Positions 36,353 through 47,745 are shown, numbered from the stretch's first letter. The stretch is 64,000 nucleotides of DNA from Rhinopithecus roxellana (GCF_007565055.1 NC_044553.1:127184978-127248977), one strand, 5' to 3'. Made by a program: numbers and translations. Notes: generated by a model not told the origin, from the sequence alone.

Positions 36353-36369
36353 GAAAACCTCTGCTTTTG
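36353..36369. repeat. L1 target-site duplication, 5' copy
   Basis: The 17 bases gaaaacctctgcttttg occur here and again, identical, at 42571-42587 directly after the L1 A tail. The bottom-strand junction reads close to the TTTT/AA cleavage preference of the L1 endonuclease. Confidence 0.98.
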
Positions 36370-37410
36370 AGCTGAGAGGGGGCGGAGCAAGATGGCCGAA
36401 TAGGAACAGCTCCAGTCTCCAACTCCCAGCGCGAGCAACACAGAAGACCGGTGATTTCTGCATTTTCAACTGAGGTACTGGGGACATCTCACTAGGGAGT
36501 GCCGGACAATCGGTGCTGGTCAGCTGCTGCAGCCTGACCAGCGAGAGCTGAAGCAGGGCGAGGCATCGCCTCACCTGGAAGTGCAAGGGGGAAGGGAATC
36601 CGTTTTCCTAGCCAGGGGAACTGAGACACACAACACCTGGAAAATCGGGTAACTCCCACCCCAATACGGCGCTTTAAGCAAAGAGGCACACCAGGAGAAT
36701 ATACCCCACGCCTGGCCGGGAGGGTCCCACGCCCACGGAGCCTCCCTCACTGCTAACACAGCAGTCTGCGGCGATCTATCGGCAAGGCAGCAGCGAGGCT
36801 GGGGGAGGGGCGCCCGCCATTGCTGAGGCTTAAGTAGGTAAACAAAGCCGCTGGGAAGCTCGAATTGGGTGGAGCTCACAGCAGCTCAAGGAAGCCTGCC
36901 TGTCTCTGTAGACTCCACCTCTGGGGACAGCGCACAGCTGAAGACCAACAGGGGAAACAGCGGGGGCCGGCGCAGACGCAAATGACTCTGTCTGACAGCT
37001 TTGGGGAGAGCTGTGGATCTCCCAACTCGGAGGTTGAGATCTGAGAACGGACAGACTGCCTGCTCAGGTGGGTCCCTGACCCCTGAGTAGCCTAGCTGGG
37101 AGAAATCCCCCACTAGGGGCAGTCTGACACCCCACACCTCACAGGGTGGAGTACACCCCTGAGAGGAAACTTCCAAAGGAAGAATCAGACAGGTACACTC
37201 GCTGTTCAGCAATATTCTATCTTCGGCAACCTCTGCTGCTGATACCCAGGCAAACAGGGTCTGGAGTGGACCTCAAGCAATCTCCAACAGACCAACAGAC
37301 AGTCCTTCTGACTGTCAGAAGGAAAACTATCAAACAGGAAGGACACCTATACCAAAACCCCATCAGTACGTCACCATCATCAAAGACCAGAGACAGATAA
37401 AACCACAAAG
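36370..37410 (+). promoter_or_regulatory. L1 5' UTR with internal promoter
   Basis: Begins agctgagagggggcggagca. A YY1-type site caagatggccg lies at 36388-36398, the position known to set L1 transcription start in the primate 5' UTR. The rest is GC-rich relative to its flanks. Open frames on both strands inside it are not known genes. An antisense promoter is known for this region of primate L1, but I cannot show activity here. Confidence 0.88.
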
Positions 37411-38427
37411 ATGGGGAAGAAGCAGGGCAGAAAAGCTGGAAATTCAAAAAATAAGAGCACATCACCCCCTGCAAAGGAGCGCAGCCCATCGCCAGCAACG
37501 GATCAAAGCTGGTCAGAGAATGACTTGGACGAGAGGAGAGAAGAAGGCTTCAGTCCATCAAACTTATCAGAGCTAAAGGAGGAATTACGTACCCAGCGCA
37601 AAGAAACTAAAAATCTTGAAAAAAGAGTGGAAGAATTGACAGCTAGACTAATTAATGCAGAGAAGATCATAAACGAAATGACAGAGATGAAAACCATGAC
37701 ACGAGAAATACGTGACAAATGCACAAGCTTCAGTAACCGACTCGATCAACTGGAAGAAAGAGTATCAGCGATTGAAGATCAAATGAATGAAATGAAGCTA
37801 GAAGAGAAACCAAAAGAAAAAAGAAGAAAAAGAAATAAGCAAAGCCTGCAAGAAGTATGGGATTACGTAAAAAGACCAAATCTACGTCTGACTGGGGTGC
37901 CTGAAAGTGAGGGGGAAAATGGAACCAAGTTGGAAAACACTCTTCAGGATATCATCCAGGAGAACTTCCCCAACCTAGTAGGGCAGGCCAACATTCAAAT
38001 TCAGGAAATACAGAGAACGCCACAAAGATACTCCTCGAGAAGAGCAACTCCAAGACACATAATTGCCAGATTCACCAAAGTTGAAATGAAGGAAAAAATC
38101 TTAAGGGCAGCCAGAGAGAAAGGTCGGGTTACCCACAAAGGGAAGCCCATCAGACTAACAGCAGATCTCTCGGCAGAAACTCTACAAGCCAGAAGAGAGT
38201 GGGCGCCAATATTCAATGTTCTTAAAGAAAAGAATTTTCAACCCAGAATTTCATATCCAGCCAAACTAAGTTTCATAAGTGAAGGAGAAATAAAATCCTT
38301 TACAGATAAGCAAATGCTTAGAGATTTTGTCACCACCAGGCCTGCCTTACAAGAGACCCTGAAGGAAGCCCTAAACACGGAAAGGAGCAACCGGTACCAG
38401 CCATCGCAAAAACATGCCAAAATGTAA
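37411..38427 (+). CDS. L1 ORF1: L1 ORF1p, RNA-binding chaperone (intact)
   Basis: Codes 338 residues, the standard length of primate ORF1p. The Lys/Ser-rich N-terminus (MGKKQGRKAGNSKNK) is followed by a heptad-rich coiled coil at about residues 50-150 that forms trimers (LEKRVEELTARL, NRLDQLEERVSAIE). Next come the RRM domain from about residue 155 (NLRLTGVPE) and the C-terminal domain with the basic RRATPRHIIARF and ADLSAETLQARREW segments. Known role: it coats L1 RNA in cytoplasmic particles and helps retrotransposition. The ATG at 37411 gives the standard start; the stop is followed by the 63-base spacer to ORF2. No premature stop is seen, so the protein could be made if the element is transcribed. 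Confidence 0.96.
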   Translation: MGKKQGRKAGNSKNKSTSPPAKERSPSPATDQSWSENDLDERREEGFSPSNLSELKEELRTQRKETKNLEKRVEELTARLINAEKIINEMTEMKTMTREIRDKCTSFSNRLDQLEERVSAIEDQMNEMKLEEKPKEKRRKRNKQSLQEVWDYVKRPNLRLTGVPESEGENGTKLENTLQDIIQENFPNLVGQANIQIQEIQRTPQRYSSRRATPRHIIARFTKVEMKEKILRAAREKGRVTHKGKPIRLTADLSAETLQARREWAPIFNVLKEKNFQPRISYPAKLSFISEGEIKSFTDKQMLRDFVTTRPALQETLKEALNTERSNRYQPSQKHAKM

Positions 38428-38490
38428 AGACCATCGAGGCTAGGAAGAAACTGCATCAACTAACGAGCAAAATAACCAGTTAATATCATA

Positions 38491-41400
38491 ATGGCAGGAT
38501 CAAGTTCACACATAACAATATTAACCTTAAATGTTAATGGACTAAATGCTCCAATTAAAAGACACAGACTGGCAAACTGGATAAAGAGTCAAGACCCATC
38601 AGTCTGCTGTATTCAGGAGACCCATCTCACATGCAGAGACATACATAGGCTCAAAATAAAGGGATGGAGGAAGATCTACCAAGCAAATGGAGAACAAAAA
38701 AAAGCAGGGGTTGCAATCCTTGTCTCTGATAAAACAGACTTTAAACCATCAAAGATCAAAAGAGACAAAGAAGGCCATTACATAATGGTAAAGGGATCAA
38801 TTCAACAGGAAGAGCTAACTCTCCTAAATATATATGCACCCAATACAGGAGCACCCAGATTCATAAAGCAAGTCCTTAGAGACTTACAAAGAGACTTAGA
38901 CTCCCATACAATAATAATGGGAGACTTCAACACTCCGCTGTCAACATTAGACAGATCAACGAGACAGAAAGTTAACAAGGATATCCAGGAATTGAACTCA
39001 TCTCTGCACCAAGCGGACCTAATAGACATCTGTAGAACTCTCCACCCCAAATCAACAGAATATACATTCTTCTCAGCACCACATCGCACTTATTCCAAAA
39101 TTGACCACATAATTGGAAGTAAAGCACTCCTCAGCAAATGTAAAAGAACAGAAATTACAACAAACTGTCTCTCAGACCACAGTGCAATCAAACTAGAACT
39201 CAGGACTAAGAAACTCAATCGAAACCGCTCAACTACATGGAAACTGAACAACCTGCTCCTCAATGACTACTGGGTACATAACGAAATGAAGGCAGAAATA
39301 AAGATGTTCTTTGAAACCAATGAGAACAAAGATACACATACCAGAATCTCTGGGACACATTTAAAGCAGTGTGTAGAGGGAAATTTATAGCACTAAATGC
39401 CCACAAGAGAAAGCAGGAAAGATCTAAAATTGACACTCTAACATCACAATTAAAAGAACTAGAGAGGCAAGAGCAAACACATTCAAAAGCTAGCAGAAGG
39501 CAAGAAATAACTAAGATCAGAGCAGAACTGAAGGAGATAGAGACGCAAAAAACCCTCCAAAAAATCAATGAATCCAGGAGTTGGTTTTTTGAAAAGATCA
39601 ACAAAATTGACAGACCGCTAGCAAGACTAATAAAGAAGAAAAGAGAGAGGAATCAAATAGATGCAATAAAAAATGATAAAGGGGATATCACCACTGACCC
39701 CACAGAAATACAAACTACCATCAGAGAATACTATAAACACCTCTACGCAAATCAACTAGAAAATCTAGAAGAAATGGATAATTTCCTGGACACTTACACT
39801 CTCCCAAGGCTAAACCAGGAAGAAGTTGAATCCCTGAATAGACCAATAGCAGGCTATGAAATTGAGGCAACAATTAATAGCCTACCCACCAAAAAAATTC
39901 CAGGACCAGATGGATTCACAGCTGAATTCTACCAGAGGTACAAGGAGGAGCTGGTACCATTCCTTCTGAAACTATTCCAATCAATAGAAAAAGAGGGAAT
40001 CCTCCCTAACTCATTTTATGAGGCCAACATCATCCTGATACCAAAGCCTGGCAGAGACACAACGAAAAAAGAGAATTTTAGACCAATATCCCTGATGAAC
40101 ATTGATGCAAAAATTCTCAATAAAATACTGGCAAACCGGATTCAGCAGCACATCAAAAAGCTTATCCACCATGATCAAGTGGGCTTCATCCCTGGGATGC
40201 AAGGCTGGTTCAACATTCGCAAATCAATAAACGTAATCCAGCATATAAACAGAACCAAAGACAAGAACCACATGATTGTCTCAATAGATGCAGAAAAGGC
40301 TTTTGACAAAATTCAACAGCCCTTCATGCTAAAAACGCTCAATAAATTCGGTATTGATGGAACGTACCTCAAAATAATAAGAGCTATTTATGACAAACCC
40401 ACAGCTAATATCATACTGAATGGGCAAAAACTGGAAAAATTCCCTTTGAAAACTGGCACAAGACAGGGATGCCCTCTCTCACCACTCCTATTCAACATAG
40501 TGTTGGAAGTTCTGGCTAGGGCAATCAGGCAAGAGAAAGAAATCAAGAGTATCCAGTTAGGAAAAGAAGAAGTCAAATTGTCCCTGTTTGCAGATGACAT
40601 GATTGTATATTTAGAAAACCCCATCGTCTCAGCCCCAAATCTCCTTAAGCTGATAAGCAACTTCAGCAAAGTCTCAGGATACAAAATTAATGTGCAAAAA
40701 TCATAAGCATTCTTATACACCAGTAACAGACAAGCAGAGAGCCAAATCAGGAATGAACTTCCATTCACAATTGCTTCAAAGAGAATAAAATACCTAGGAA
40801 TCCAGCTTACAAGGGATGTAAAGGACCTCTTCAAGGAGAACTACAAACCACTGCTCAGTGAAATAAAAGAGGACACAAACAAATGGAAGAACATACCATG
40901 CTCATGGATAGGAAGAATCAATATCGTGAAAATGGCCATACTGCCCAAGGTTATTTATAGATTCAATGCCATCCCCATCAAGCTACCAATGAGTTTCTTC
41001 ACAGAATTGGAAAAAACTGCTTTAAAGTTCATATGGAACCAAAAAAGAGCCCGCATTGCCAAGACAATCCTAAGTCAAAAGGACAAAGCTGGAGGCGTCA
41101 CGCTACCTGACTTCAAACTATACTACAAGGCTACAGTAACCAAAACAGCATGGTACTGGTACCAAAACAGAGATATAGACCAATGGAACAGAACAGAGTC
41201 CTCAGAAATAATACCGCACATCTACAGCCATCTGATCTTTGACAAACCTGAGAGAAACAAGAAATGGGGAAAGGATTCCCTATTTAATAAATGATGCTGG
41301 GAAAATTGGCTAGCCATAAGTAGAAAGCTGAAACTGGATCCTTCCCTTACCCCTTATACGAAGATTAATTCAAGATGGATTAGAGACTTAAATGTTAGAC

Positions 41401-42317
41401 CTAATACCATAAAAACCCTAGAAGAAAATCTAGGTAGTACCATTCAGGACATAGGCATGGGCAAGGACTTCATGTCTAAAACACCAAAAGCAACGGCAGC
41501 AAAAGCAAAAATTGACAAATGGGATCTAATTAAACTAAAGAGCTTTTGCACAGCAAAAGAAACTACCATCAGAGTGAACAGGCCACCTACAGAATGGGAG
41601 AAAATTTTTGCAACCTACTCATCTGACAAAGGGCTAATATCCAGAATCTACAAAGAACTCAAACAAATATACGAGAAAAAAACAAACAACCCCATCAAAA
41701 AGTGGGGAAAGGATATGAACAGACATTTCTCAAAAGAAGATATTCATACAGCCAACAGACACATGAAAAAATGCTCATCATCACTCGCCATCAGAGAAAT
41801 GCAAATCAAAACCACAATGAGATACCATCTCACGCCAGTTAGAATGGCAATCATTAAGAAGTCAGGAAACAACAGGTGTTGGAGAGGATGTGGAGAAATA
41901 GGAACACTTTTACACTGTTGGTGGGATTGTAAACTAGTTCAACCATTATGGAAAACAGTATGGCAATTCCTCAAGGATCTAGAACTAGATGTACCATATG
42001 ACCCAGCCATCCCACTACTGGGTATATACCCAAAGGATTATAAATTAGTCTACTACAAAGACACATGCACACGTATGTTTATTGCGGCACTATTCACAAT
42101 AGCAAAGACTTGGAATCAACCCAAATGTCCATCTGTGACAGACTGGATTAAGAAAATGTGGCACATATACACCATGGAATACTATGCAGCCATAAAAAAG
42201 GATGAGTTTGCGTCCTTTGTAGGGACATGGATGCAGCTGGAAACCATCATTCTTAGCAAACTATCACAAGAACAGAAAACCAAACACCGCATGTTCTCAC
42301 TCATAGGTGGGAACTGA
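38491..42317 (+). pseudogene. L1 ORF2: L1 ORF2p (endonuclease-reverse transcriptase), disrupted
   Basis: Starts at ATG 38491, 63 bases after ORF1. The endonuclease domain is present, with the catalytic-type motifs [21 protein letters not shown] and SDHSAIKL in order. The frame breaks near 39330-39345, where a base has been lost, and reading runs out of frame to a stop at 39388-39390. In the correct frame the reverse transcriptase continues from before 39369 and contains the FADD active-site motif (LFADDMIVY) near 40588. Nonsense codons then occur at 40704-40706 (TAA) and 41292-41294 (TGA). The C-terminal Cys-rich region (CWRGCGEIGTLLHCWWDC) is intact and the normal stop is at 42315-42317. With three lesions the full enzyme cannot be produced, though a truncated endonuclease fragment is possible in principle. 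Confidence 0.96.
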
Positions 42318-42570
42318 ACAATGAGATCACTTGGACTCAGGAAGGGGAACATCACGCACTGGGGCCTATCATGGGGAGGGGGGAGGGGGGAGGAGGGAGG
42401 GATTGCATTGGGGAGTTATACATGATATAAATGATGAATTGATGGGTGCTGACGAGTTGATGGGTGCAGCACACCAACATGGCATAAGTATACGTATGTA
42501 ACAAACCTGCACGTTATGCACATGTACCCTAGAACTTAAAGTATAATAAAAAAAAAAAAAAAAAAAAAAA
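42318..42570 (+). terminator. L1 3' UTR, G-rich tract and A tail
   Basis: Contains the characteristic G-rich polypurine tract at about 42374-42400 (runs of four to six G). A short internal duplication of the gttgatgggtgc type lies near 42440-42468. The weak L1 poly(A) signal and A tail are at 42543-42570. G-rich tracts here can form quadruplexes. Confidence 0.92.
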
Positions 42571-42587
42571 GAAAACCTCTGCTTTTG
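42571..42587. repeat. L1 target-site duplication, 3' copy
   Basis: Identical to 36353-36369 (gaaaacctctgcttttg). Confidence 0.98.
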
Positions 42588-44039
42588 CAGAATTATAAGG
42601 TCACAGCATTTTGATTTTCATTCTTGGTATCTTCCAAAGAACATCTTCACAGGCTGATTCAAACCTGAGCACCATGTTTAATTAGACAACGGAACCTCCC
42701 AGACAAATCCTGCTGCAGGCAGAAATTCACTCCTCATAGACCCTACCATCTCGATTCTGCATGGTCACCTAATCCTGCCATTGAAGTGAAATCAGCTTCC
42801 TGGTATGCCCGATCATGAGCAAAACAGACAGACGATAGTGGAAGGTGTCATTTTGCTACCTTTGCTCCTGTGCTTTTAACATTCTGTTCATACATTTTAA
42901 TTGAGCCAATCTGAGCTCCTGAAAGCATTCAATAGCTTGGGAGAACATTCAGTCTAGCACGAAATTCATGCGAGCAAATAACACATCATTCTCAATGATT
43001 AATGTGTGTGGTTATCAGCATTAAATACATTGAGTCCAGAACTAGGAAAACGTCATGAGCATGTGTGGGCAAGGTATATACATGTATATATTAATTTTTA
43101 CCTCGGTCTTTTCTCAAAAGTGAATAAAAAGGAGGTTTATCAGATTATCTTTAAAGGGACTACTAAAAATCAGCTAAATAAATCCTAATATTTAAAGACA
43201 CGGATTACAATCATTTCAGAAATGTTGAAATTACAGACCTAATGGGAAATCTTGTAATGTGGCTTAATTGACACGTCGTGTTCTGTTAGCCTGACTCCAG
43301 CTGACAGCCAGATTCAGAAACATACCAGAAAGCAAGTGACATTTCTACGAGAACAGATTAGCCCAAAATAGCTGCTTGTCCTCTCATCCTTATAGACTGT
43401 TGACCACCCGCCCTCATTAAATGTTAGTGTGCTGATGTCCGGTCCTGGGAAACTTCCCCCTGGACTCGGAGCCAAGAGGCGAGGTCTCCAGTCTTCTGTG
43501 GCAGGGGAGCTCCGGGGGATGAAAGGCATTGCATCTTACTTCCCTGGTGGTTGCTAAATTCAATTTCAAGGGAAGTTTACCCAGGAAAACAATACTATTC
43601 CTTTCATGCTGTCCTCTGGAATAGAATGGTGGTTGAGGAGAATACCAGGGCAGTCCTGAGTCTCAGGGCCTTAGGGTCATCCTGGGAAGAAGTTAATTCA
43701 GAATCCCAAGGCCACATTGGCCTGGTCCTGCCTCCAAGGTGCCACTGGGTAAAGAGACCACAGCACCCAAGACCCAGAAATGTGTTATGGCGGGTCACTC
43801 GAGAAGGTTTGCTCCAGTGACCACTGCATTGACAACTCCAAGTGCTCTGCCAAATCCTCCAGCTCGAAGTGCCACAAAGACCCCCTCCCTTCACAGCCCC
43901 ACTGTCACTAAGAAGTACCCTGCTCTCTTGCACCCCATCCAGCCAGGAAAGCTAAATGCCACAGCCATGACGGACCACAGGCACTGAGGGCCTGCCCCTT
44001 GCCAGGGCTGTACTGTGTGTGGTCATGGCTGACTATCTC
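42588..44039. other. Unassigned sequence
   Basis: No gene or named repeat recognised. ORFs near 43551-43987 overlap on both strands without context. Confidence 0.45.
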
Positions 44040-44195
44040 AGCCTCACACGGGCCCCTCAGTCCTTTACCATCTCCCTTTCTCAGCTGGGGAAACTAAGGC
44101 CTCCAGTCAGTCCCAGAATAAGTCTGCCAGGCTCACACTGCTCCTGAGAGGTGGAGCTCAGCTGTGAATGTGAGAGCTGGAACTCAAGTCCCCCA
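44040..44195 (-). mobile_element. MIR SINE fragment
   Basis: Order ccatctccctttctcagctg, gggaaactaaggcctccagt, gaggtggagctcagctgtga, gagctggaactcaagt follows the reverse complement of the MIR core. Confidence 0.6.
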
Positions 44196-45357
44196 CTCAT
44201 GGCCACACGGTGCCGTCTGAAAGCCACCGTTTCACAGGAATGCAGACAGCATCCCATAAACTCATCTGGGAGCCAAGATTCCTGGGCTGAGAACCTGCCC
44301 GAGGCAGACAGGTTAACACTGATGTGGGAACCCTCGAGCTTCTCAGGGTCATCTTTGCAGCAGGAGTCCAGTTTCGGCAGAAAGAGGCTGCCCTTGCAGA
44401 TCTTACGTAGTGGCTGCAAGGGAGCAGGACTAGGCTGGAAGGGGAGTGTCCAACCCAAGGATGCACCCAAGGGCAATGTCCCAGAAAGAGGTTGGGCACC
44501 TCATCCCGGCCCATCTCAGACTGGGGAATGCCCTTGAGGTCTTTGGACAGCCATGAGTTGTCTATTAGGAATTATTCTCCACTGGCAATTCACACTGATA
44601 AAACCTCCATCTCCTGCAGTCTCACTAAAGCAAGCACACGTGCAGAGAAGTCTCATTAAAGCAAGCACACGTGCAGAGAAGTGTGTTTCTGGTGGCCCAT
44701 GAGTTTCCCAGGTAAAATACAGGTTCTGTTCACTCCCAGATGGAGAGTGGCTGGTTTTCTTTGCCCTGGGGATCTCCAACACAGGCCGGGGTCGTGGCCC
44801 ATTCCACCACACCTTGCCAAGTCCTCCCTTCTGTCCATGCTTGGAATCCAATGCTTCAGGCAGAGTGGGGCCACCTGAGAGGGCTACTCATGCTGGATGA
44901 ACACTGTGTGGGTCTAAGTCTGTTTACAGGGGCTCCCCAGCCATGGCCCTTGGAGAAGCTTCCCTGTCCTCCGCAGGGCCTGGATGTCACCGCCTCCCTG
45001 CTGGGAGTGTCTAGTGAGTCCACAGTATTTGCTTCTCTTCCTGTAGCACTCCTGACCCAGTGCACTGTGGCCTGAAAATGCTCCATTCTGACTCCTGGAG
45101 GCTGGGCTCAGTGTCCCTCTGTCCCCAAATCTTCACCCAGGGCTCCATGTGTAGTTGGCACTCAAAAACCACATGTTCAACTGAGGAACAAAGTAGGTAA
45201 GTTAAACAAACAAACAAAAAACAGGAGAAAAACATAACATGGAAATATTTATATCAGATCTAAATCAGAGAACTCGAAGGTTTTAAAAAGATGTTCAGAT
45301 AAACTTGGCATGACTTCTCTGGGTTATGTAAGCTTCTGCTTTGAATCTGTCTTACAG
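44196..45357. other. Unassigned, moderately GC-rich
   Basis: Includes the 31-bp duplication at 44619-44680. ORFs of 65-131 codons lie on both strands without recognisable domains. Confidence 0.4.
44619..44680. repeat. 31-bp tandem duplication
   Basis: Copies at 44619-44649 and 44650-44680 share aaagcaagcacacgtgcaga and differ at one base (ctcactaaag versus ctcattaaag). Confidence 0.96.
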
Positions 45358-45476
45358 CAAGGAAGATGCATGAAAATAGAAGATATCTATGAAACGTTCA
45401 AAAACCGCAACATGCCATTTGCCTACAGCGACTTTACGGAAACGTTTACAAAAACATTTTCATGGGAATGCATACA
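45358..45476 (+). CDS. Candidate coding exon 2 (unidentified gene)
   Basis: A 119-base segment between an acceptor-like gaatctgtcttacag ending at 45357 and a donor-like cataca|gtgagt. It is open in only one frame, phase 0 at its start, which matches the end of candidate exon 1. It ends in phase 2. The peptide has the cores MKIEDIYETFKNRNMP and YSDFTETFTKTFSWE, which I do not recognise. The next candidate exon opens in phase 0, so a direct 2-to-3 splice would break the frame. An unseen exon of length 1 mod 3, or decay of the gene, would be needed. Confidence 0.33.
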
Positions 45477-46908
45477 GTGAGTATGCCAGTCATAAAGGTG
45501 CTTTTCTTTTTATTTAATTTTATGTTCTGTTATGTTCTTAATCTTGGGGCTAGATTGCAAATGTTTGTTTCCTTAACTTCAAATCAGAATTTATATCCTG
45601 GATGATATATAATTGTACTGTTCATCCTAGCTTTGTTTTATGTTTAACTCAATCACTTGCATAATAAAGAACTGAATAAATAGATCTCTTTTCATTAAAT
45701 TAAGTTTTAGTCACAGACCATTGTGGAAAACACTAAAATCTGAATAAAATCAAACACACCACAAAAAAGAGGGACATAGAACAATGAGCAATAAAAGGAA
45801 TATATTTCATTTTTAATGACATCACATTTTAAGCAAAGCAGCTTATGCCTGCAAGAGAGCTGGAGGAGCAGAGACAGGGCAGGTCTCCCCACTGCAGCAG
45901 GGAGGGCACCCCTCGTGCCCACCTGGCCTCAGGCAGCTCAGCTGCACTGCATGTAGTCAACCTTGGTGCAGCGGGAGAGCTGACAGGGGCCTGAGGCTGG
46001 GTGGCCTCTGGAATAACCTGGATAGGAGAAGGGAGAGGCCTCTTTAGGGGTAGCCCTCTGCAGCTTCACCCCCAAACTTGTGTCCATAAAAGGAGCCTGC
46101 AGTGCCTGCAGCCACCAGAAGGTGTCACTGCGGCTCTTGCACTGAGTCTGTGTTGGCCCCGCGGGTCCTCCCCAGGGAAAGGCCAGCGCAGCAGCATCCG
46201 GATGCTCTCACCAGGACCCCGGGAGCAGCGCGCTCTGCACCGCCGGGGCCCACGGCGCGGGCCTTGCACGGAGCTTCAGGGCGCTCAAACCAACAAGCTC
46301 CCAGAGCACGCAGCAACCAGGCCCTCCTACGTAGGGAGAAAGGCAGGAAAACCAAAAGCCCTTGCTGTTGGGGGGCACACCACTTAGCCCATAGGAAGAG
46401 CTTGATCTGTGTGTTTGAATACGGAACGCACCATTTCTCTGGGCGTCCCTTAAGTGTTTGACCCGTCTCTCATGGATCACATAGCATGGCTCCTACACAG
46501 CATTCCTTTTTGGATCTCGGTGGAACCTGGCAGGAAGGACGGAGTAAGGGGCTTCCATCAGACCTGCTAGGTGAGGGCAGAGCCTTCTCCTACGGTGGCA
46601 AGTTGAGAGTGTGTCACCCCTAATCTCACCCTCATGACTTACTGACCATGCCACCAGCCCTTCTGTCTGCATTTCCCTCCCACTCTTGACTCAGCAGCAT
46701 TTGCACAGGAATAACATTTCTGAGAGCGGGGAAGGAGAGCCCTTCTGACAGAGAAGCCCCCAGAGTAGATTTGCCAAATGAATCCATTTAAAACGAGTCC
46801 ATAATATTCATCCATAATTATCCTTAAATTTTGGGTGCTGAAGGACAAAGCTTCGTGTATGAACTAGCATTTTCACTTGTAAGAGCAACAAGCTATGGTT
46901 ATTTTCAG
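45477..46908. other. Intervening sequence with a small GC-rich, CpG-bearing patch
   Basis: About 45840-46400 is GC-rich with CpGs clustered at 46140-46300, unlike its flanks. Several overlapping frames are open on both strands. One minus-strand frame ends at a stop near 45938-45940 in a Cys-containing tail (RCTKVDYMQCS). It could be an old retrocopy or a small regulatory CpG patch; I cannot decide. Confidence 0.35.
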
Positions 46909-47050
46909 ACTGGCGTGTTTGGTAGCCATTTTCTTGAAAATGAACGGAGTCTGCCACTTCTAAGAAAACAACTGGCAGTATTCGTTGCCAATACTAAAAG
47001 TCGAGATTTCCAGTGCAAATTGGAATTTTGGAAAACTTGTGTCCGCCTTC
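46909..47050 (+). CDS. Candidate coding exon 3 (unidentified gene)
   Basis: A 142-base segment between an acceptor-like ggttattttcag ending at 46908 and a donor-like cgccttc|gtgagt at 47050/47051. The frame is open throughout and beyond (46831-47082). It begins in phase 0 and ends in phase 1, exactly the phase required by candidate exon 4. The peptide contains FLENERSLPLLRKQ and FQCKLEFWKTCVRL; no domain recognised. Confidence 0.36.
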
Positions 47051-47291
47051 GTGAGTCTGGTTGCTTCTCAATAGTTAAATAGTTTTCTAACATGATTGGT
47101 TGGGAGACTAATCCATGTGGTTTTGTAATATTGTGCCAACATGTGGATGATAAGTGTAACTCTGTGAACCAATACTTTCCAATGCCTGAAGTTACAAAGT
47201 CATGCATGGGTAAAAGGCCCATTTAGAGTACAAGACACACCAATGTTCTGGAAGGTAACGAGGTATGAATAGTTCCTTGATATCATTTCAG

Positions 47292-47560
47292 GTTCCACAT
47301 TAGAACTAAACTCCAAGAAACTGCTAGTTATTGAGTTTGATGAGATGTCAAGGAAGAGTATGCATGATTATCTGAAAAGTCTAATAAAATCCCCATCCAT
47401 GTTCAAACTACATATCCATCTCGGGGTAAATTTCCTTCACAGAAATTACACGTCGCAACAGACTGAATGTGGAAGTAGATATGAAAATCATCTGTCTTTT
47501 ATTGAGCCAGACATCAAAGATATTTGCAGAAATGTAAAACAATGTCACTGTCCTTCCTAA
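47292..47560 (+). CDS. Candidate terminal coding exon 4 (unidentified gene)
   Basis: Follows an acceptor-like gatatcatttcag ending at 47291. The frame set by exon 3 is open for about 89 codons to a TAA at 47558-47560. The peptide includes LNSKKLLVIEFDEM, HDYLKSLIKSPSMF and a Cys-bearing end (DICRNVKQCHCPS). A poly(A) signal AATAAA stands at 47716-47721, 155 bases past the stop, with a GT-rich stretch right after it. That is the expected order for a terminal exon. I do not recognise the protein family. Alternative: a chance ORF. Confidence 0.38.
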
Positions 47561-47745
47561 ATTTTCTTTTTGGGGGGTATAATAGAGTTATTTTTATAGA
47601 AATGTGTCACTTATGCAGGCTTTTTATTATTTTTAAATTAATCAGTAATACATATTTTTAAACATCTCAGTTGAAAAGTTTAATATAGTGAATAATGATA
47701 GAGATAATCCACATAAATAAAAGTTTTGGGTGGTGTTCCATAATG
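47561..47745 (+). terminator. Candidate 3' UTR with poly(A) signal
   Basis: AATAAA at 47716-47721 is followed by gttttgggtggtgttcc, a GT-rich downstream element. It supports a transcript end for the candidate exons but proves nothing alone, since AATAAA is common in AT-rich DNA. Confidence 0.33.

Larger units (their letters stand above)
36370..42570 (+). mobile_element. Full-length young L1 (L1PA-like, Old World monkey lineage)
   Basis: A complete 6.2-kb LINE-1: 5' UTR of about 1.04 kb, ORF1, a 63-base spacer, ORF2, a 3' UTR with a G-rich tract, and an A tail at 42548-42570. Perfect 17-base target-site duplications flank it. It lacks 5' truncation and inversion. ORF1 is intact, while ORF2 has one frameshift and two stops, so this copy should not be autonomous. 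The low mutation load and identical duplications indicate recent insertion. The close match to human L1PA with monkey-specific differences is judged by eye; subfamily assignment needs alignment. Confidence 0.97.

Noticed and set aside
36369..37400. Several 65-108 codon minus-strand ORFs in the L1 5' UTR
   Set aside because: GC-rich UTR with chance open frames. A primate L1 antisense ORF is described in this region, but I could not match any of these to it with confidence.
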